Source of the DNA: Tenacibaculum lutimaris
Lineage (GTDB): Bacteria > Bacteroidota > Bacteroidia > Flavobacteriales > Flavobacteriaceae
Direction of reading: 5' to 3'
DNA length: 64,000 bases
Assembly (NCBI RefSeq): GCF_003610735.1
Contig: NZ_RAQM01000006.1
Coordinates: forward strand, 208,274 to 272,273
Shown piece after piece: positions 26,383 through 35,184 of this stretch. Below the pieces are notes generated by a model. It had not been told where the DNA came from. It worked only from the letters and a program-made list of their open reading frames with translations, and searched no databases. A program made the translations under genes and the position numbers. Each line of letters starts with the position of its first letter. The first letter of the stretch is position 1.

Positions 26383-28119
26383 TTAAAAGGGCAAATCATT
26401 CGCTTCTTCAATTGGAATCTCAGGAATGTTATTTTCAGATAATTCATTAATTTCAAGAAAGTTAATTAAACTCTCAGGAAAGAACACATTATCAAATTCA
26501 GGAATTTCATTTAGTCTTTCCCAAATGCCTAAACTACTCTTGTTATCTGATTCATAACCTAAAACATTTTCTAATTTTGGAATATTAAAATGAATTTTAT
26601 CAATATCTGCCGTTTTGATTAATTTCCAATTTGTTGTTACCATACCTTTTCTTGTGACTGACCTATCTTCTCCGTTCTCAGATAAATATAACTGAGAAGC
26701 CTTTAATTCTACTTCTGTATCAATAACTGCTAGTTCCTCGATAAAATCTAAATCAAAATCCCAGTCATTGATAACATAATAATCGATTCCAAAATGTTTA
26801 CATAAGTCAATTAGTAATAAGGCGGTTGCTTTTCCGTGATGAACGACAATCGAAATGTTTTTAAAATTAAGATAAGTATTAGCAAACTTACTGTCATTTT
26901 TTATGTCATTAATCTTTTTTTCAATAGCATAATTATAAGCTAATAAATCGTTAGGACCTTCAACTAATAAAACCTTTCGACTAAACAATGTTTTATTTAT
27001 ATTAGGTTCTACAGATTTTATAAAACTATTGAAGTTCTCAATTGATATTATTTCTTCATTTTGAGAATCAAAATCTTCAATATTATTGTATTTCTTTACA
27101 GTTCTTTTTTCTTGTTCGTCAAAGTCTATTCTAATAATACTTTTTGTATCGAATATATCAATCATTTTATCAGAATGAGTAGTGTAAATGACTTGATGTC
27201 CTTTTTCTGCTAAACTGCATAAAACCATTTTATAAAAATATTCTTGATGATTTTCATGAAGAAAACTTTCTGGTTCTTCGAAAAGAAATAAGCATTTGTC
27301 ATCGATATTACTTTCTGCTATTGCTTGAATTACAGCCATTACAAACATTGAGATATATCCATCCCCAAAATGGTCTATTGGGATTAAGTTGTTAATTTCT
27401 CCATTAAGCCCAATTTTGAAAACCATTTGAAGAAAGATATCTTCATAGTCTGGTAATCCAAATTCAACCTCGCAGTTATTGTTTCTTAAATTTTGCGCAT
27501 AGTTCTCTTTTATTTTCGAAATAAAATTACTTAACTGCGAATCATTTAAAACTTCTTCAGTTGCTTCTTTAGTACTATTTTTAAAAGCTTCCTTTTTAGC
27601 TATCATTCCAGCATCATTGTCAACAATTGACTTTATATGCTTAGCTAAAAATGAAGTTAAGTTACCCCAACTTGTTTTTTTTGTTGAAATTTCTTCTTTT
27701 ATGTTGTGGAAATTAATGTAAAAAATATTGTAATGTTTATTTGCTCCAAAAAACGATTTACTGATACTCGATTTTATTTCATTATCCTCAAGTGTTGTTT
27801 TTATTGTGTAATCGCCTGCTATTGTTTGAGGTCCATAATAATTATGCCCATAAGGTGTTGCTTCTATTCTTGTTTTAATTTCAAGTTGATTTGCTAAATT
27901 TAAATTATGTAAATCAGTTTTTTCAAAAGTTTTTGCACTAACAAAATTTTCTCCGATGCCGTACATAATTGCATTCATTAGATTTGTTTTCCCTGAATTA
28001 TTATATCCGATTATTGAAATTGGTTTGTTATAATCATTTTCAGGAAAGTCAAACGTTTGTTCTTCTCCAAATGAGCGATAATTTTTTACTTTTATTTTTT
28101 TTAGTCTTATTTCGGACAT
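26383..28119 (-). CDS. OLD-family ATP-dependent endonuclease (AAA + TOPRIM)
   Basis: 578 residues from MSEIRLKKIKVKNYRSF; a Met 13 codons upstream would run through the flanking repeat and adds nothing conserved. The N-terminal ABC-type ATPase has Walker A GYNNSGKT (38-45), signature-like FGDGYIS (251-257), Walker B LFLFEEPES (277-285) and the TTHS switch (313-316). The C-terminal TOPRIM domain has VLLVEGPND (383-391, Glu387) and the acidic NDWDFD (451-456). Solitary OLD proteins include P2 phage Old, and GajA of the Gabija defence system has the same architecture. No UvrD-like GajB or reverse transcriptase is adjacent, so this would be a stand-alone enzyme. It sits alone between housekeeping genes and inverted repeats; a defence role is inference. 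Confidence 0.85.
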   Translation of the reverse strand: MSEIRLKKIKVKNYRSFGEEQTFDFPENDYNKPISIIGYNNSGKTNLMNAIMYGIGENFVSAKTFEKTDLHNLNLANQLEIKTRIEATPYGHNYYGPQTIAGDYTIKTTLEDNEIKSSISKSFFGANKHYNIFYINFHNIKEEISTKKTSWGNLTSFLAKHIKSIVDNDAGMIAKKEAFKNSTKEATEEVLNDSQLSNFISKIKENYAQNLRNNNCEVEFGLPDYEDIFLQMVFKIGLNGEINNLIPIDHFGDGYISMFVMAVIQAIAESNIDDKCLFLFEEPESFLHENHQEYFYKMVLCSLAEKGHQVIYTTHSDKMIDIFDTKSIIRIDFDEQEKRTVKKYNNIEDFDSQNEEIISIENFNSFIKSVEPNINKTLFSRKVLLVEGPNDLLAYNYAIEKKINDIKNDSKFANTYLNFKNISIVVHHGKATALLLIDLCKHFGIDYYVINDWDFDLDFIEELAVIDTEVELKASQLYLSENGEDRSVTRKGMVTTNWKLIKTADIDKIHFNIPKLENVLGYESDNKSSLGIWERLNEIPEFDNVFFPESLINFLEINELSENNIPEIPIEEANDLPF

Positions 28120-28131
28120 AGGTTTTTTTCT

Positions 28132-28144
28132 AATGATGCACAAC
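28132..28144. repeat. Right inverted repeat flanking the OLD-family gene
   Basis: aatgatgcacaac, the partner of gttgtgcgttcatt at 26366-26379. It lies 12 bases upstream of the start codon of the OLD gene. Confidence 0.45.
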
Positions 28145-28486
28145 TCGTTATATACCAAACTTTAGTTCTTTTATCCCGAAAAAAACATGGAATATCATAA
28201 GGTTTAGCAATTTTTTACGCTATCAAATATATCAAATCCAATACTTTACTTAAAATAAAATTATTGTTATTTGTTAATTAATTATAAAAGCTAGTTGCTC
28301 TTACAATTCTTGCGAACATAAAAAAACTCCACCACACAATCTTACGGAATCCCATAACCTCAGCTATTTAAGTCATAAAAGTTGTTTTTTAGAGTAGTAA
28401 CTGTTCTTTATATCATGGTTTTGGGTCGCTGATATCAAGATATACTAACCACTACAAGGGAAGTCACTGAGTAAGCACCAACCCTT
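28145..28486. other. Intergenic stretch without recognised genes
   Basis: About 340 AT-rich bases between the OLD gene and the carboxylase terminator. I see no ORF of convincing length, no tRNA and no strong hairpin. An 8-base accaaact at 28154 also occurs at 26301 beyond the other end of the OLD gene, too short to be meaningful alone. This may be debris from whatever brought in the OLD gene, which is a guess. Confidence 0.4.
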
Positions 28487-28522
28487 AAAAAATAAAAAAG
28501 ACGCTCCTAAAAAGAAGCGCCT
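28487..28522 (-). terminator. Terminator of the carboxylase operon
   Basis: Imperfect 8-bp stem (agacgctc / aagcgcct, with G-U or mismatched pairs) followed on the minus strand by a U-rich run (A-rich 28487-28498 on the plus strand). Confidence 0.6.
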
Positions 28523-28550
28523 CCTAAAAAAATTGTGTAATCTTTATTTT

Positions 28551-30092
28551 TTACAATGGGATATTTCCGTGTTTTCTGTTTGGTCGTTCTACCTTTTTAC
28601 CTTCTAACATAGCAAAAGCTTTGATTAGTTTTCTACGGGTATCTTGCGGTAAAATAACCTCATCTACAAATCCGCGTTCTGCTGCTCGGTACGGATTCGC
28701 GAATTTATCAGCATACTCTGCTTCTTTTTCGGCAAGTTTTGCTTCGTGGTCGTCAGCTTCGGCAATTTCTTTTTTAAAGATAATTTCACTCGCTCCTTTG
28801 GCTCCCATTACCGCAATTTCTGCACTAGGCCATGCAAAGTTCATATCGGCACCAATATGTTTTGAGTTCATTACGTCATAGGCTCCACCATAAGCTTTAC
28901 GGGTAATTACACTTACTCTTGGCACGGTAGCCTCACTCAACGCATACAATAATTTTGCTCCGTTGGTAATAATCGCATTCCACTCTTGGTCGGTTCCTGG
29001 TAAAAATCCTGGTACATCTACCAACACCAATAACGGAATATTAAAACAATCGCAAAAACGGGTAAAACGTGCTGCTTTTTTAGAACTGTTTACATCCAAA
29101 CATCCTGCTAAACTCATCGGTTGATTGGCAACAATTCCTACGCTTCTTCCTCCTAAACGCGCAAATCCGACTACGATATTATCGGCATAATCTTTATGGA
29201 TTTCAAAGAATGAATCTGAATCTGCAATACCATCAATCACCGCTCGCATATCGTACGGTTTATTGGAATTATCAGGAACAATATTGGCTAGTTCTTCTCG
29301 AACTTCATCACCTAATTCAAACGATAATTTTGCTGTAGTTTCTTGATTGTTTTGCGGCATATAACTCAACAAAGTTTTAATATCTTCCAAACATTGTACA
29401 TCGTTTGCTGCCGTTAAATGCGTAACTCCCGATTTAGTTGCATGAGTACTAGCTCCTCCTAATTCTTCCGAAGTAACTTCTTCATTGGTTACTGTTTTTA
29501 CCACGTTAGGTCCCGTAACAAACATATAACTTGAGTTTTCTACCATAATGGTAAAATCGGTCATGGCTGGTGAGTACACTGCACCTCCTGCACAAGGCCC
29601 CATAATCGCTGAGATTTGTGGAATGACTCCTGATGCTTGTACATTTCTGTAAAAAATATCGGCATATCCACCTAACGAACGTACTCCTTCTTGAATACGC
29701 GCTCCACCAGAATCGTTCAATCCGATTAATGGCGCACCTACTTTTACGGCTAAATCCATAATCTTACAGATTTTTTCGGCATGTGTTTCTGATAATGAAC
29801 CTCCAAACACCGTAAAATCTTGTGCAAATACGTACACAAGACGTCCGTTTACAGTTCCGTATCCAGTTACCACTCCGTCACCATAAAACTTCTGATTTTC
29901 CATTCCAAAATCAGTCGTTCGGTGTGTTACCAAAATACCTACTTCTTCAAAAGAACCTTCATCTAAGAAATAATTAATACGCTCGCGGGCGGTTAATTTT
30001 CCTTTTTGATGATGGCGGTCGATACGTTTTTGTCCACCTCCTAATTTTGCTTCGGTTACTTTATGTTGTAATTCTTCTATTTTAGATTTCAT
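28551..30092 (-). CDS. pccB: Acyl-CoA carboxylase beta (carboxyltransferase) subunit, propionyl type
   Basis: Transfers carboxyl from biotin to an acyl-CoA. It is 513 residues, with N- and C-terminal crotonase-like halves: [35 protein letters not shown] and [13 protein letters not shown] in the first, [20 protein letters not shown] and [15 protein letters not shown] in the second. The Asp in GGAYDVM and the overall sequence match propionyl-CoA carboxylase beta rather than AccAD acetyl-CoA carboxylase. It is third in an operon after biotin-carrier and biotin-carboxylase genes, separated from the latter by a 191-base gap filled by a nested palindrome. The product would be methylmalonyl-CoA. Substrate is inferred from similarity. 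Confidence 0.9.
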   Translation of the reverse strand: MKSKIEELQHKVTEAKLGGGQKRIDRHHQKGKLTARERINYFLDEGSFEEVGILVTHRTTDFGMENQKFYGDGVVTGYGTVNGRLVYVFAQDFTVFGGSLSETHAEKICKIMDLAVKVGAPLIGLNDSGGARIQEGVRSLGGYADIFYRNVQASGVIPQISAIMGPCAGGAVYSPAMTDFTIMVENSSYMFVTGPNVVKTVTNEEVTSEELGGASTHATKSGVTHLTAANDVQCLEDIKTLLSYMPQNNQETTAKLSFELGDEVREELANIVPDNSNKPYDMRAVIDGIADSDSFFEIHKDYADNIVVGFARLGGRSVGIVANQPMSLAGCLDVNSSKKAARFTRFCDCFNIPLLVLVDVPGFLPGTDQEWNAIITNGAKLLYALSEATVPRVSVITRKAYGGAYDVMNSKHIGADMNFAWPSAEIAVMGAKGASEIIFKKEIAEADDHEAKLAEKEAEYADKFANPYRAAERGFVDEVILPQDTRRKLIKAFAMLEGKKVERPNRKHGNIPL

Positions 30093-30107
30093 CTATATTC
30101 TTTTTTT

Positions 30108-30273
30108 GGGCGTTCCCCAAGGGTCGGGCTTTCCGCTGTATCTTTTTTGTGAGTCATTGCGAAGCAAATAACTATTTGCTGTGGCAATCTCTTAAATTGA
30201 TGAGATTACTTCGTTTCACTCGTAATGACGGATTTATTAACACAAAAAAGGATGCCGCTTTAATCCCTAACGC
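30108..30273. repeat. Nested palindromic element: REP-like hairpin inside another repeat
   Basis: The outer element has a left half at 30108-30151 (gggcgttcccc...tcttttttgtg) and a right half at 30241-30273 (cacaaaaaagg...ccctaacgc). Both ends carry gcgtt/aacgc, and the inner edges pair imperfectly (tatcttttttgtg with cacaaaaaaggatg). Between them, 30153-30231 is a REP-like hairpin of the family at 25.5 kb (gtcattgcga... / ...cgtaatgac). The whole block fills the gap between the biotin-carboxylase stop and the pccB start, inside the transcript. Confidence 0.7.
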
Positions 30274-30283
30274 ACATTATGTA

Positions 30284-31720
30284 TTAACAAGTTTTTAAAA
30301 TACGTTGCTCATTTAAATACTGCTGTAAGGCTACTTGTGCAGCAATCTTTGCTTCTTTTTCATATCCTGCTTCTAACAACTCAGGCGTATAATATTTCTT
30401 TACAAAATGAGTATCGAAATTCCCTGAGGTGAAAGCTTCGTGTTCGCATACGAACTTTCCAAACGGCAACGTAGTTTCTATTCCTTTTACTTTATAATTA
30501 CTAATAGCTTGCTTCATTAGCTCGATGGCTTCTTCACGTGTATTTCCGTACGTAATCAATTTAGAAATCATCGGATCGTAATAAATAGGAATTTCCATTC
30601 CTTCTTCAAAACCATCATCTACACGAATATTTTCTCCTTTCGGATGTTGATACACTTCCAACACTCCAATACTCGGTGCAAAATTATCTAACGGATCTTC
30701 AGCGTACACTCTTAATTCTAGTGCGTGTCCGTTAATCTGTAAATCTTCTTGCGTGAATGATAGCTCCTCTCCTCTTGCTATTTTTATTTGCTGTTCTACT
30801 AAGTCTACTCCTGTAATAAGTTCGGTAACTGGATGCTCTACTTGTAAACGTGTATTCATTTCTAAGAAATAGAAGTTCTTGTTTTCATCTAATAAAAACT
30901 CTACGGTTCCTGCTCCTAAATAATCACAGGCTTTCGCAACTCTTACCGCTGCGGCTCCCATGGCTTCTCTAATTTCTGGAGTTAATACACTTGATGGTGC
31001 TTCTTCAACTACTTTTTGGTGGCGACGTTGTACCGAACATTCACGTTCAAATAAGTGTACTACATTTCCGTGAGCATCTGCCAATACTTGGATTTCAATA
31101 TGGCGTGGCGACCCTACATATTTTTCTATAAACACCGAACCGTCTCCAAAAGCTGATTCTGCTTCTGAAATTGCACGCTGCATTTGTTCTTTAATATCTG
31201 CTTCTTTTTCAACAACACGCATTCCTTTTCCTCCTCCACCTGCAGAGGCTTTGATTAAAATCGGATACCCAATTTCATTCGCTACTTTCGAGGCATACTC
31301 CACATCGGTTACCGCTTCATCAATCCCTGGAACCATTGGAATGTCATAGGCTTTTACTGCATCTTTTGCAGCCAATTTACTTCCCATCACTTCAATAGCA
31401 TGGGTTTTTGGCCCTATAAATACAATTCCTGATTTTGCTACGGCTTCTCCAAAGGGTGCATTTTCACTTAAAAATCCGTAACCCGGGTGAATTCCGTCTA
31501 CATCTAACTCTTTCGCTACTTCAATAATTTTATCTCCTAATAAATATGATTGATTGGAAGGTGCAGGACCAATACATACTGCTTCGTCTGCAAAAGTTAC
31601 GTGTGGTGAATTTCTGTCTGCTTCCGAATAAACAGCTACCGTTTTAATACCCATCTTTTTTGCCGTACGCATAACACGCAACGCAATTTCTCCTCTGTTT
31701 GCTATTAATATCTTTTTCAT
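30284..31720 (-). CDS. accC: Biotin carboxylase subunit of acyl-CoA carboxylase
   Basis: ATP-dependent carboxylation of biotin on the carrier protein. It is 478 residues. The N-terminus KKILIANRGEIALRVMRTAK is typical. The ATP-grasp glycine loop is SAGGGGKGMRVV, and the catalytic region includes HIEIQVLADAHGNVVHLFER, FLEMNTRLQVEHPVTE and the conserved Arg/Glu of this family. The length and the tight spacing behind the biotin carrier (one base) fit the propionyl/acyl-CoA carboxylase operon rather than a housekeeping acetyl-CoA carboxylase. A palindromic element separates it from pccB. Confidence 0.93.
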   Translation of the reverse strand: MKKILIANRGEIALRVMRTAKKMGIKTVAVYSEADRNSPHVTFADEAVCIGPAPSNQSYLLGDKIIEVAKELDVDGIHPGYGFLSENAPFGEAVAKSGIVFIGPKTHAIEVMGSKLAAKDAVKAYDIPMVPGIDEAVTDVEYASKVANEIGYPILIKASAGGGGKGMRVVEKEADIKEQMQRAISEAESAFGDGSVFIEKYVGSPRHIEIQVLADAHGNVVHLFERECSVQRRHQKVVEEAPSSVLTPEIREAMGAAAVRVAKACDYLGAGTVEFLLDENKNFYFLEMNTRLQVEHPVTELITGVDLVEQQIKIARGEELSFTQEDLQINGHALELRVYAEDPLDNFAPSIGVLEVYQHPKGENIRVDDGFEEGMEIPIYYDPMISKLITYGNTREEAIELMKQAISNYKVKGIETTLPFGKFVCEHEAFTSGNFDTHFVKKYYTPELLEAGYEKEAKIAAQVALQQYLNEQRILKTC

Positions 31721-31721
31721 A

Positions 31722-32207
31722 TTACTCCATTTCTATTAAAACCGTATTCTTTTCTACTTTATCTCCTGCTTGTATCGCTACCGATTTTACGACTCCGTCT
31801 CTTGGTGCTTGTAAGGTATTTTCCATTTTCATGGCTTCTAACACTAAAATCCCATCTCCTTCTTTCACTTCTTGACCAATTTCAACATCAACAGAAACAA
31901 TTAACCCAGGCATTGGTGCCTTGATATCGTTTTCTTTTTTCTCTGCAGCTACTTCTAATCCTAACTCATCAATTAACATATCTAATTCATCAGCAATATT
32001 TACCTCGTAAGTATTTCCATTGATTTGAATGGTATATGTTTTTTTATTGAAATTTGTTTGAAGTATGGTAGCTTGATACGATTGGTTACCCTCAAGTACA
32101 TGGTAGTTATTTTTTGATTTTTCTACTATATCTAGCGTCTCTATTTGCGCTTCAGTAAAGTCAAAATCATGCGTTTTATTAACGCTCGTTTTAAAAGATT
32201 TACTCAT
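31722..32207 (-). CDS. Biotin carboxyl carrier protein of acyl-CoA carboxylase
   Basis: 161 residues. The C-terminal biotinyl/lipoyl domain (about 93-161) carries EAMKMEN at 124-130, with K127 as the biotinylation site. The N-terminal ~90 residues form a separate beta-rich region of the type seen in carriers from acyl-CoA carboxylase operons, presumably docking to the other subunits. It is the first gene of the operon. I saw no consensus -7 box immediately upstream. Confidence 0.9.
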   Translation of the reverse strand: MSKSFKTSVNKTHDFDFTEAQIETLDIVEKSKNNYHVLEGNQSYQATILQTNFNKKTYTIQINGNTYEVNIADELDMLIDELGLEVAAEKKENDIKAPMPGLIVSVDVEIGQEVKEGDGILVLEAMKMENTLQAPRDGVVKSVAIQAGDKVEKNTVLIEME

Positions 32208-32375
32208 AAATATCTGATATTTTCACCACTAAAATATTAAATTTACAATGGAATGCATGAGTTAAATCTATAAATTGATTAGAATGTTTTTTTACTTACT
32301 TAATAACTCCTTATTCTTTTATAAACAAGCCTAGAAAAACCCGCTATTTATCGCGCTTAATTCATATTTCATATT

Positions 32376-32383
32376 TACCTTTG
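32376..32383 (+). promoter_or_regulatory. -7 box ahead of the TPP riboswitch
   Basis: TACCTTTG fits TAnnTTTG exactly and lies 13 bases upstream of the first riboswitch residues, placing the aptamer at the very 5' end of the RNA. Confidence 0.6.
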
Positions 32384-32396
32384 CACCGTTCTCATA

Positions 32397-32546
32397 AAGG
32401 GGTGCCTTTTTGAGTTATTAGTGTTTAGTGAATAGTTGTTAGTTAACTTAAAATTCAACATTTATAACTTATAATTAAAAGTAGGGCTGAGATCATACCC
32501 AACGAACCTGGAACAGGTAATGCTGTTTAGGGAGGCGATAATCGCC
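32397..32546 (+). ncRNA. TPP riboswitch (THI element)
   Basis: Conserved THI blocks appear in order: ggggtgcc (32399-32406), gggctgagatcatacccaac (32484-32503), gaacctggaacaggtaatgc (32504-32523) and tagggag (32528-32534). These match the pyrimidine-sensing CUGAGA core and the pyrophosphate-sensing helix of thiamine pyrophosphate aptamers. The P3 arm is extended by an AT-rich insert of about 75 bases (32407-32482). A small ggcg/cgcc hairpin (32534-32546) follows, then 143 bases of leader before the TonB receptor ATG. No strong intrinsic terminator was seen, so control may act on translation or through another structure. Confidence 0.9.
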
Positions 32547-32689
32547 ATTTGGAAAACAATTGTTACAAGAAATTTGTTTATAAACCAAAGAATATTTTGT
32601 TGTAAACTACTTGTAATGACAAATTTTAATTATTCAATGTTTAACTAAAGAATAATTACCTCTTTTTATTCGATTTTGTTTTTTATAAA

Positions 32690-35041
32690 ATGAGACCGAT
32701 GTCTTTTCAAAAGAAAGTGAAAGTAATCGCTTTTTTACTCGTAGTGTTTACAACATTAACAACGAGTGCACAAACATTTATTTTGTCTGGTAAAGTAGTT
32801 GATGGAAATCAAGAGCCTTTAATTGGTGCTACCGTTGCTGTTAGAAGTCAAACCAAAGGAACTTCAACCGATTTTAATGGTAAATTCAAATTAAACCTAA
32901 CTAAAGGAACTCACATTATTGAGGTTTCTTATGTAGGATTTAAAAGTACCTCTCAAGAAGTTGAACTTACCAACAACCAACAAATTACGTTTCAATTAAT
33001 TTCTAACGAAACAGTATTAGATGAAGTATTAGTTTCTGCTGTTCGTGTAAAAGCAGATGCGCCCGTAACACACTCTAATCTTAACAATCAAGAAATTGAA
33101 AAACGTAATTTAGGACAGGACATTCCTGTATTATTAAACTATTTACCTTCAGTAACATCTTCATCTGATGCTGGTGCAGGTATTGGATACACTTATATTC
33201 GTGTACGTGGTTCTGACGCTTCTCGTGTAAATGTTACCATTAACGGAATTCCGTATAACGATGCCGAGAGTCAGGGAACTTTTTGGGTTAATATGGGAGA
33301 TTTTGCTTCTTCTACCCAAAGTTTACAATTACAGCGTGGTGTAGGAACTTCTACGAACGGTTCTGGAGCTTTTGGAGCTAGTTTAAACATCTTAACCGAT
33401 GCTGTTTCAGAAGAAGCTACTGGAGAAATTTCGAATGCTTTTGGTTCGTATGGAACAAGAAAACACACCGTAAAGTTTACTACTGGAAAATTAAACGATC
33501 ATTTTGAATTTTCTGGTCGTTTGTCTAACATTTATTCTGACGGATATGTTGACCGTGCTTTCACCGACCTAAAATCGTATTTCTTACAAGGTAGCTATAC
33601 CGATGATAATACGTTGATTAAAGCTTTAGCTTTTGGGGGAAAACAACAAACTTATCAAGCTTGGTATGGGTTAAGCGCTGAGGAATTACAAGAAAACCGT
33701 CGTCAAAATCCGTATACCTACGAAAATGAAACCGATAATTATTGGCAAGATCACTACCAGTTACACTGGAATGAAAAATTATCTAAAAATTGGTCTACCA
33801 ATATTGGTTTAAATTATACACCTGGTAAAGGATATTTTGAGCAGTTTAAAAAAGATAGAGACGCTGATGATTATAACAAAATAATTGTTGATGGAAGTGA
33901 TGTTATTGTTCGCCGTTGGTTAGACAATGATTTTTACGTAGCTAATGCTAATGTAACTTATAAAACTAAAAAATTCGAGTTAATCTCTGGTGCTTCTTAT
34001 AGTAATTATAAAGGAGATCATTTTGGTGAAGTTATTTGGGCTACACAATTTGCCGATGGGGCTAATATTAGAGATCGTTATTATTTTAGTGATGCTAAAA
34101 AGGATGATTTTAGTGTTTTCTCTAAAGCTACTTTTAATGTTTTTGACAACTTAAAAGCTTTTGTTGATGTGCAAGGTAGATTTATTGATTATACAACTGG
34201 CGGATTTACTTCTGACTTAAACCCTTTAAATATTGACACTTCGTTTAGTTTCTTTAATCCTAAGTTAGGATTTACATATACTATAAATAAAGAAAATAGC
34301 ATTTATGCTTCGTATGCACGTGCGAACAGAGAACCGAACCGTGATGATTTTCAAAATGGTATCAACGTACAACATGAAACGTTAGATGATTTTGAATTGG
34401 GATGGCGTTTGTATAATAAAACGGTTCAATTAAACACCAACATCTACTACATGTCTTACGACAACCAATTAATTCAAACTGGTGGATTAAATGATGTAGG
34501 AGAATATTTAAGAGAAAATGTGAAAGACAGTTATCGTTTAGGAGTAGAAATTGATGCTAACTTTAACATTTCAGATAAGTTTAGCATTAACCAAAACCTT
34601 ACCGTAAGTAGTAATAAAATCAAGAATTTCATGTTGGATCGTGATGGTGTTCAACGTAATATTGGGACTACGAATATTGCTTTTTCTCCAAATATTATTG
34701 CTGGAAATGCATTGGTTTATAAACCTACAAAAGGGCTACAATTAGCTTTACTTTCTAAATTTGTTGGTGAACAATATTTGAGTAACACTAATACAGAAGC
34801 CTCTAAACTAGATAGCTATTACGTTAGTGATTTTAATGTTAGTTATGAACTTGAAATGAACAAAATTTTTAAATCAATTGTGTTTACAGGATTGGTTAAC
34901 AATCTTTTTGATAAAGAATATGTTGATAGAGGATACACCTATTTAAATACTTGGGATACTCCTGGAACTTCTTTTGAAGTACAAGGATACTATCCGCAAG
35001 CTACTAGAAACTTTTTAGTAGGCGCAACCTTAAAATTTTAA
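32690..35041 (+). CDS. TonB-dependent receptor, probable outer-membrane thiamine transporter
   Basis: 783 residues. A signal peptide ends near TSAQ (about 28). A carboxypeptidase-like regulatory domain (about 30-112, FILSGKVVDGNQEPLIGATV) is followed by a plug domain (about 125-240, including YIRVRGSDASRVNVTINGIP) and a 22-strand-type barrel ending in an aromatic/Phe C-terminus (VGATLKF). The TPP riboswitch in its leader makes thiamine or a thiamine derivative the likely cargo, as known for riboswitch-controlled receptors of Bacteroidota. It is a single-gene transcript with a strong terminator. A second Met (residue 4) could be the start. Confidence 0.9.
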   Translation: MRPMSFQKKVKVIAFLLVVFTTLTTSAQTFILSGKVVDGNQEPLIGATVAVRSQTKGTSTDFNGKFKLNLTKGTHIIEVSYVGFKSTSQEVELTNNQQITFQLISNETVLDEVLVSAVRVKADAPVTHSNLNNQEIEKRNLGQDIPVLLNYLPSVTSSSDAGAGIGYTYIRVRGSDASRVNVTINGIPYNDAESQGTFWVNMGDFASSTQSLQLQRGVGTSTNGSGAFGASLNILTDAVSEEATGEISNAFGSYGTRKHTVKFTTGKLNDHFEFSGRLSNIYSDGYVDRAFTDLKSYFLQGSYTDDNTLIKALAFGGKQQTYQAWYGLSAEELQENRRQNPYTYENETDNYWQDHYQLHWNEKLSKNWSTNIGLNYTPGKGYFEQFKKDRDADDYNKIIVDGSDVIVRRWLDNDFYVANANVTYKTKKFELISGASYSNYKGDHFGEVIWATQFADGANIRDRYYFSDAKKDDFSVFSKATFNVFDNLKAFVDVQGRFIDYTTGGFTSDLNPLNIDTSFSFFNPKLGFTYTINKENSIYASYARANREPNRDDFQNGINVQHETLDDFELGWRLYNKTVQLNTNIYYMSYDNQLIQTGGLNDVGEYLRENVKDSYRLGVEIDANFNISDKFSINQNLTVSSNKIKNFMLDRDGVQRNIGTTNIAFSPNIIAGNALVYKPTKGLQLALLSKFVGEQYLSNTNTEASKLDSYYVSDFNVSYELEMNKIFKSIVFTGLVNNLFDKEYVDRGYTYLNTWDTPGTSFEVQGYYPQATRNFLVGATLKF

Positions 35042-35066
35042 GTGGGAAAAGAGCTAAGAAAAAGTA

Positions 35067-35096
35067 AAACCGAGACAATTGTCTCGGTTTTTTTTA
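35067..35096 (+). terminator. Terminator after the TonB receptor
   Basis: Perfect 12-base inverted repeat (aaaccgagacaa / ttgtctcggttt) followed by a run of eight Ts from the end of the arm. Confidence 0.85.
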
Positions 35097-35184
35097 TATC
35101 TTACAATTTATAAAAACAAATTGCTAAAGATTTAATTAGAATCTTATTCTTGAATTATTTAATCATTATTATTAAGCTAAACAT

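Noticed and set aside
26383..28119. Gabija defence system
   Set aside because: The ATPase-TOPRIM gene matches the GajA architecture, but the required UvrD-like GajB is absent on both sides; only the OLD family is claimed.
26366..28144. Integron gene cassette with attC site
   Set aside because: The flanking repeats loosely recall attC core sites, but the GTTRRRY/RYYYAAC boxes do not fit and no integrase is present. Only inverted repeats are reported.
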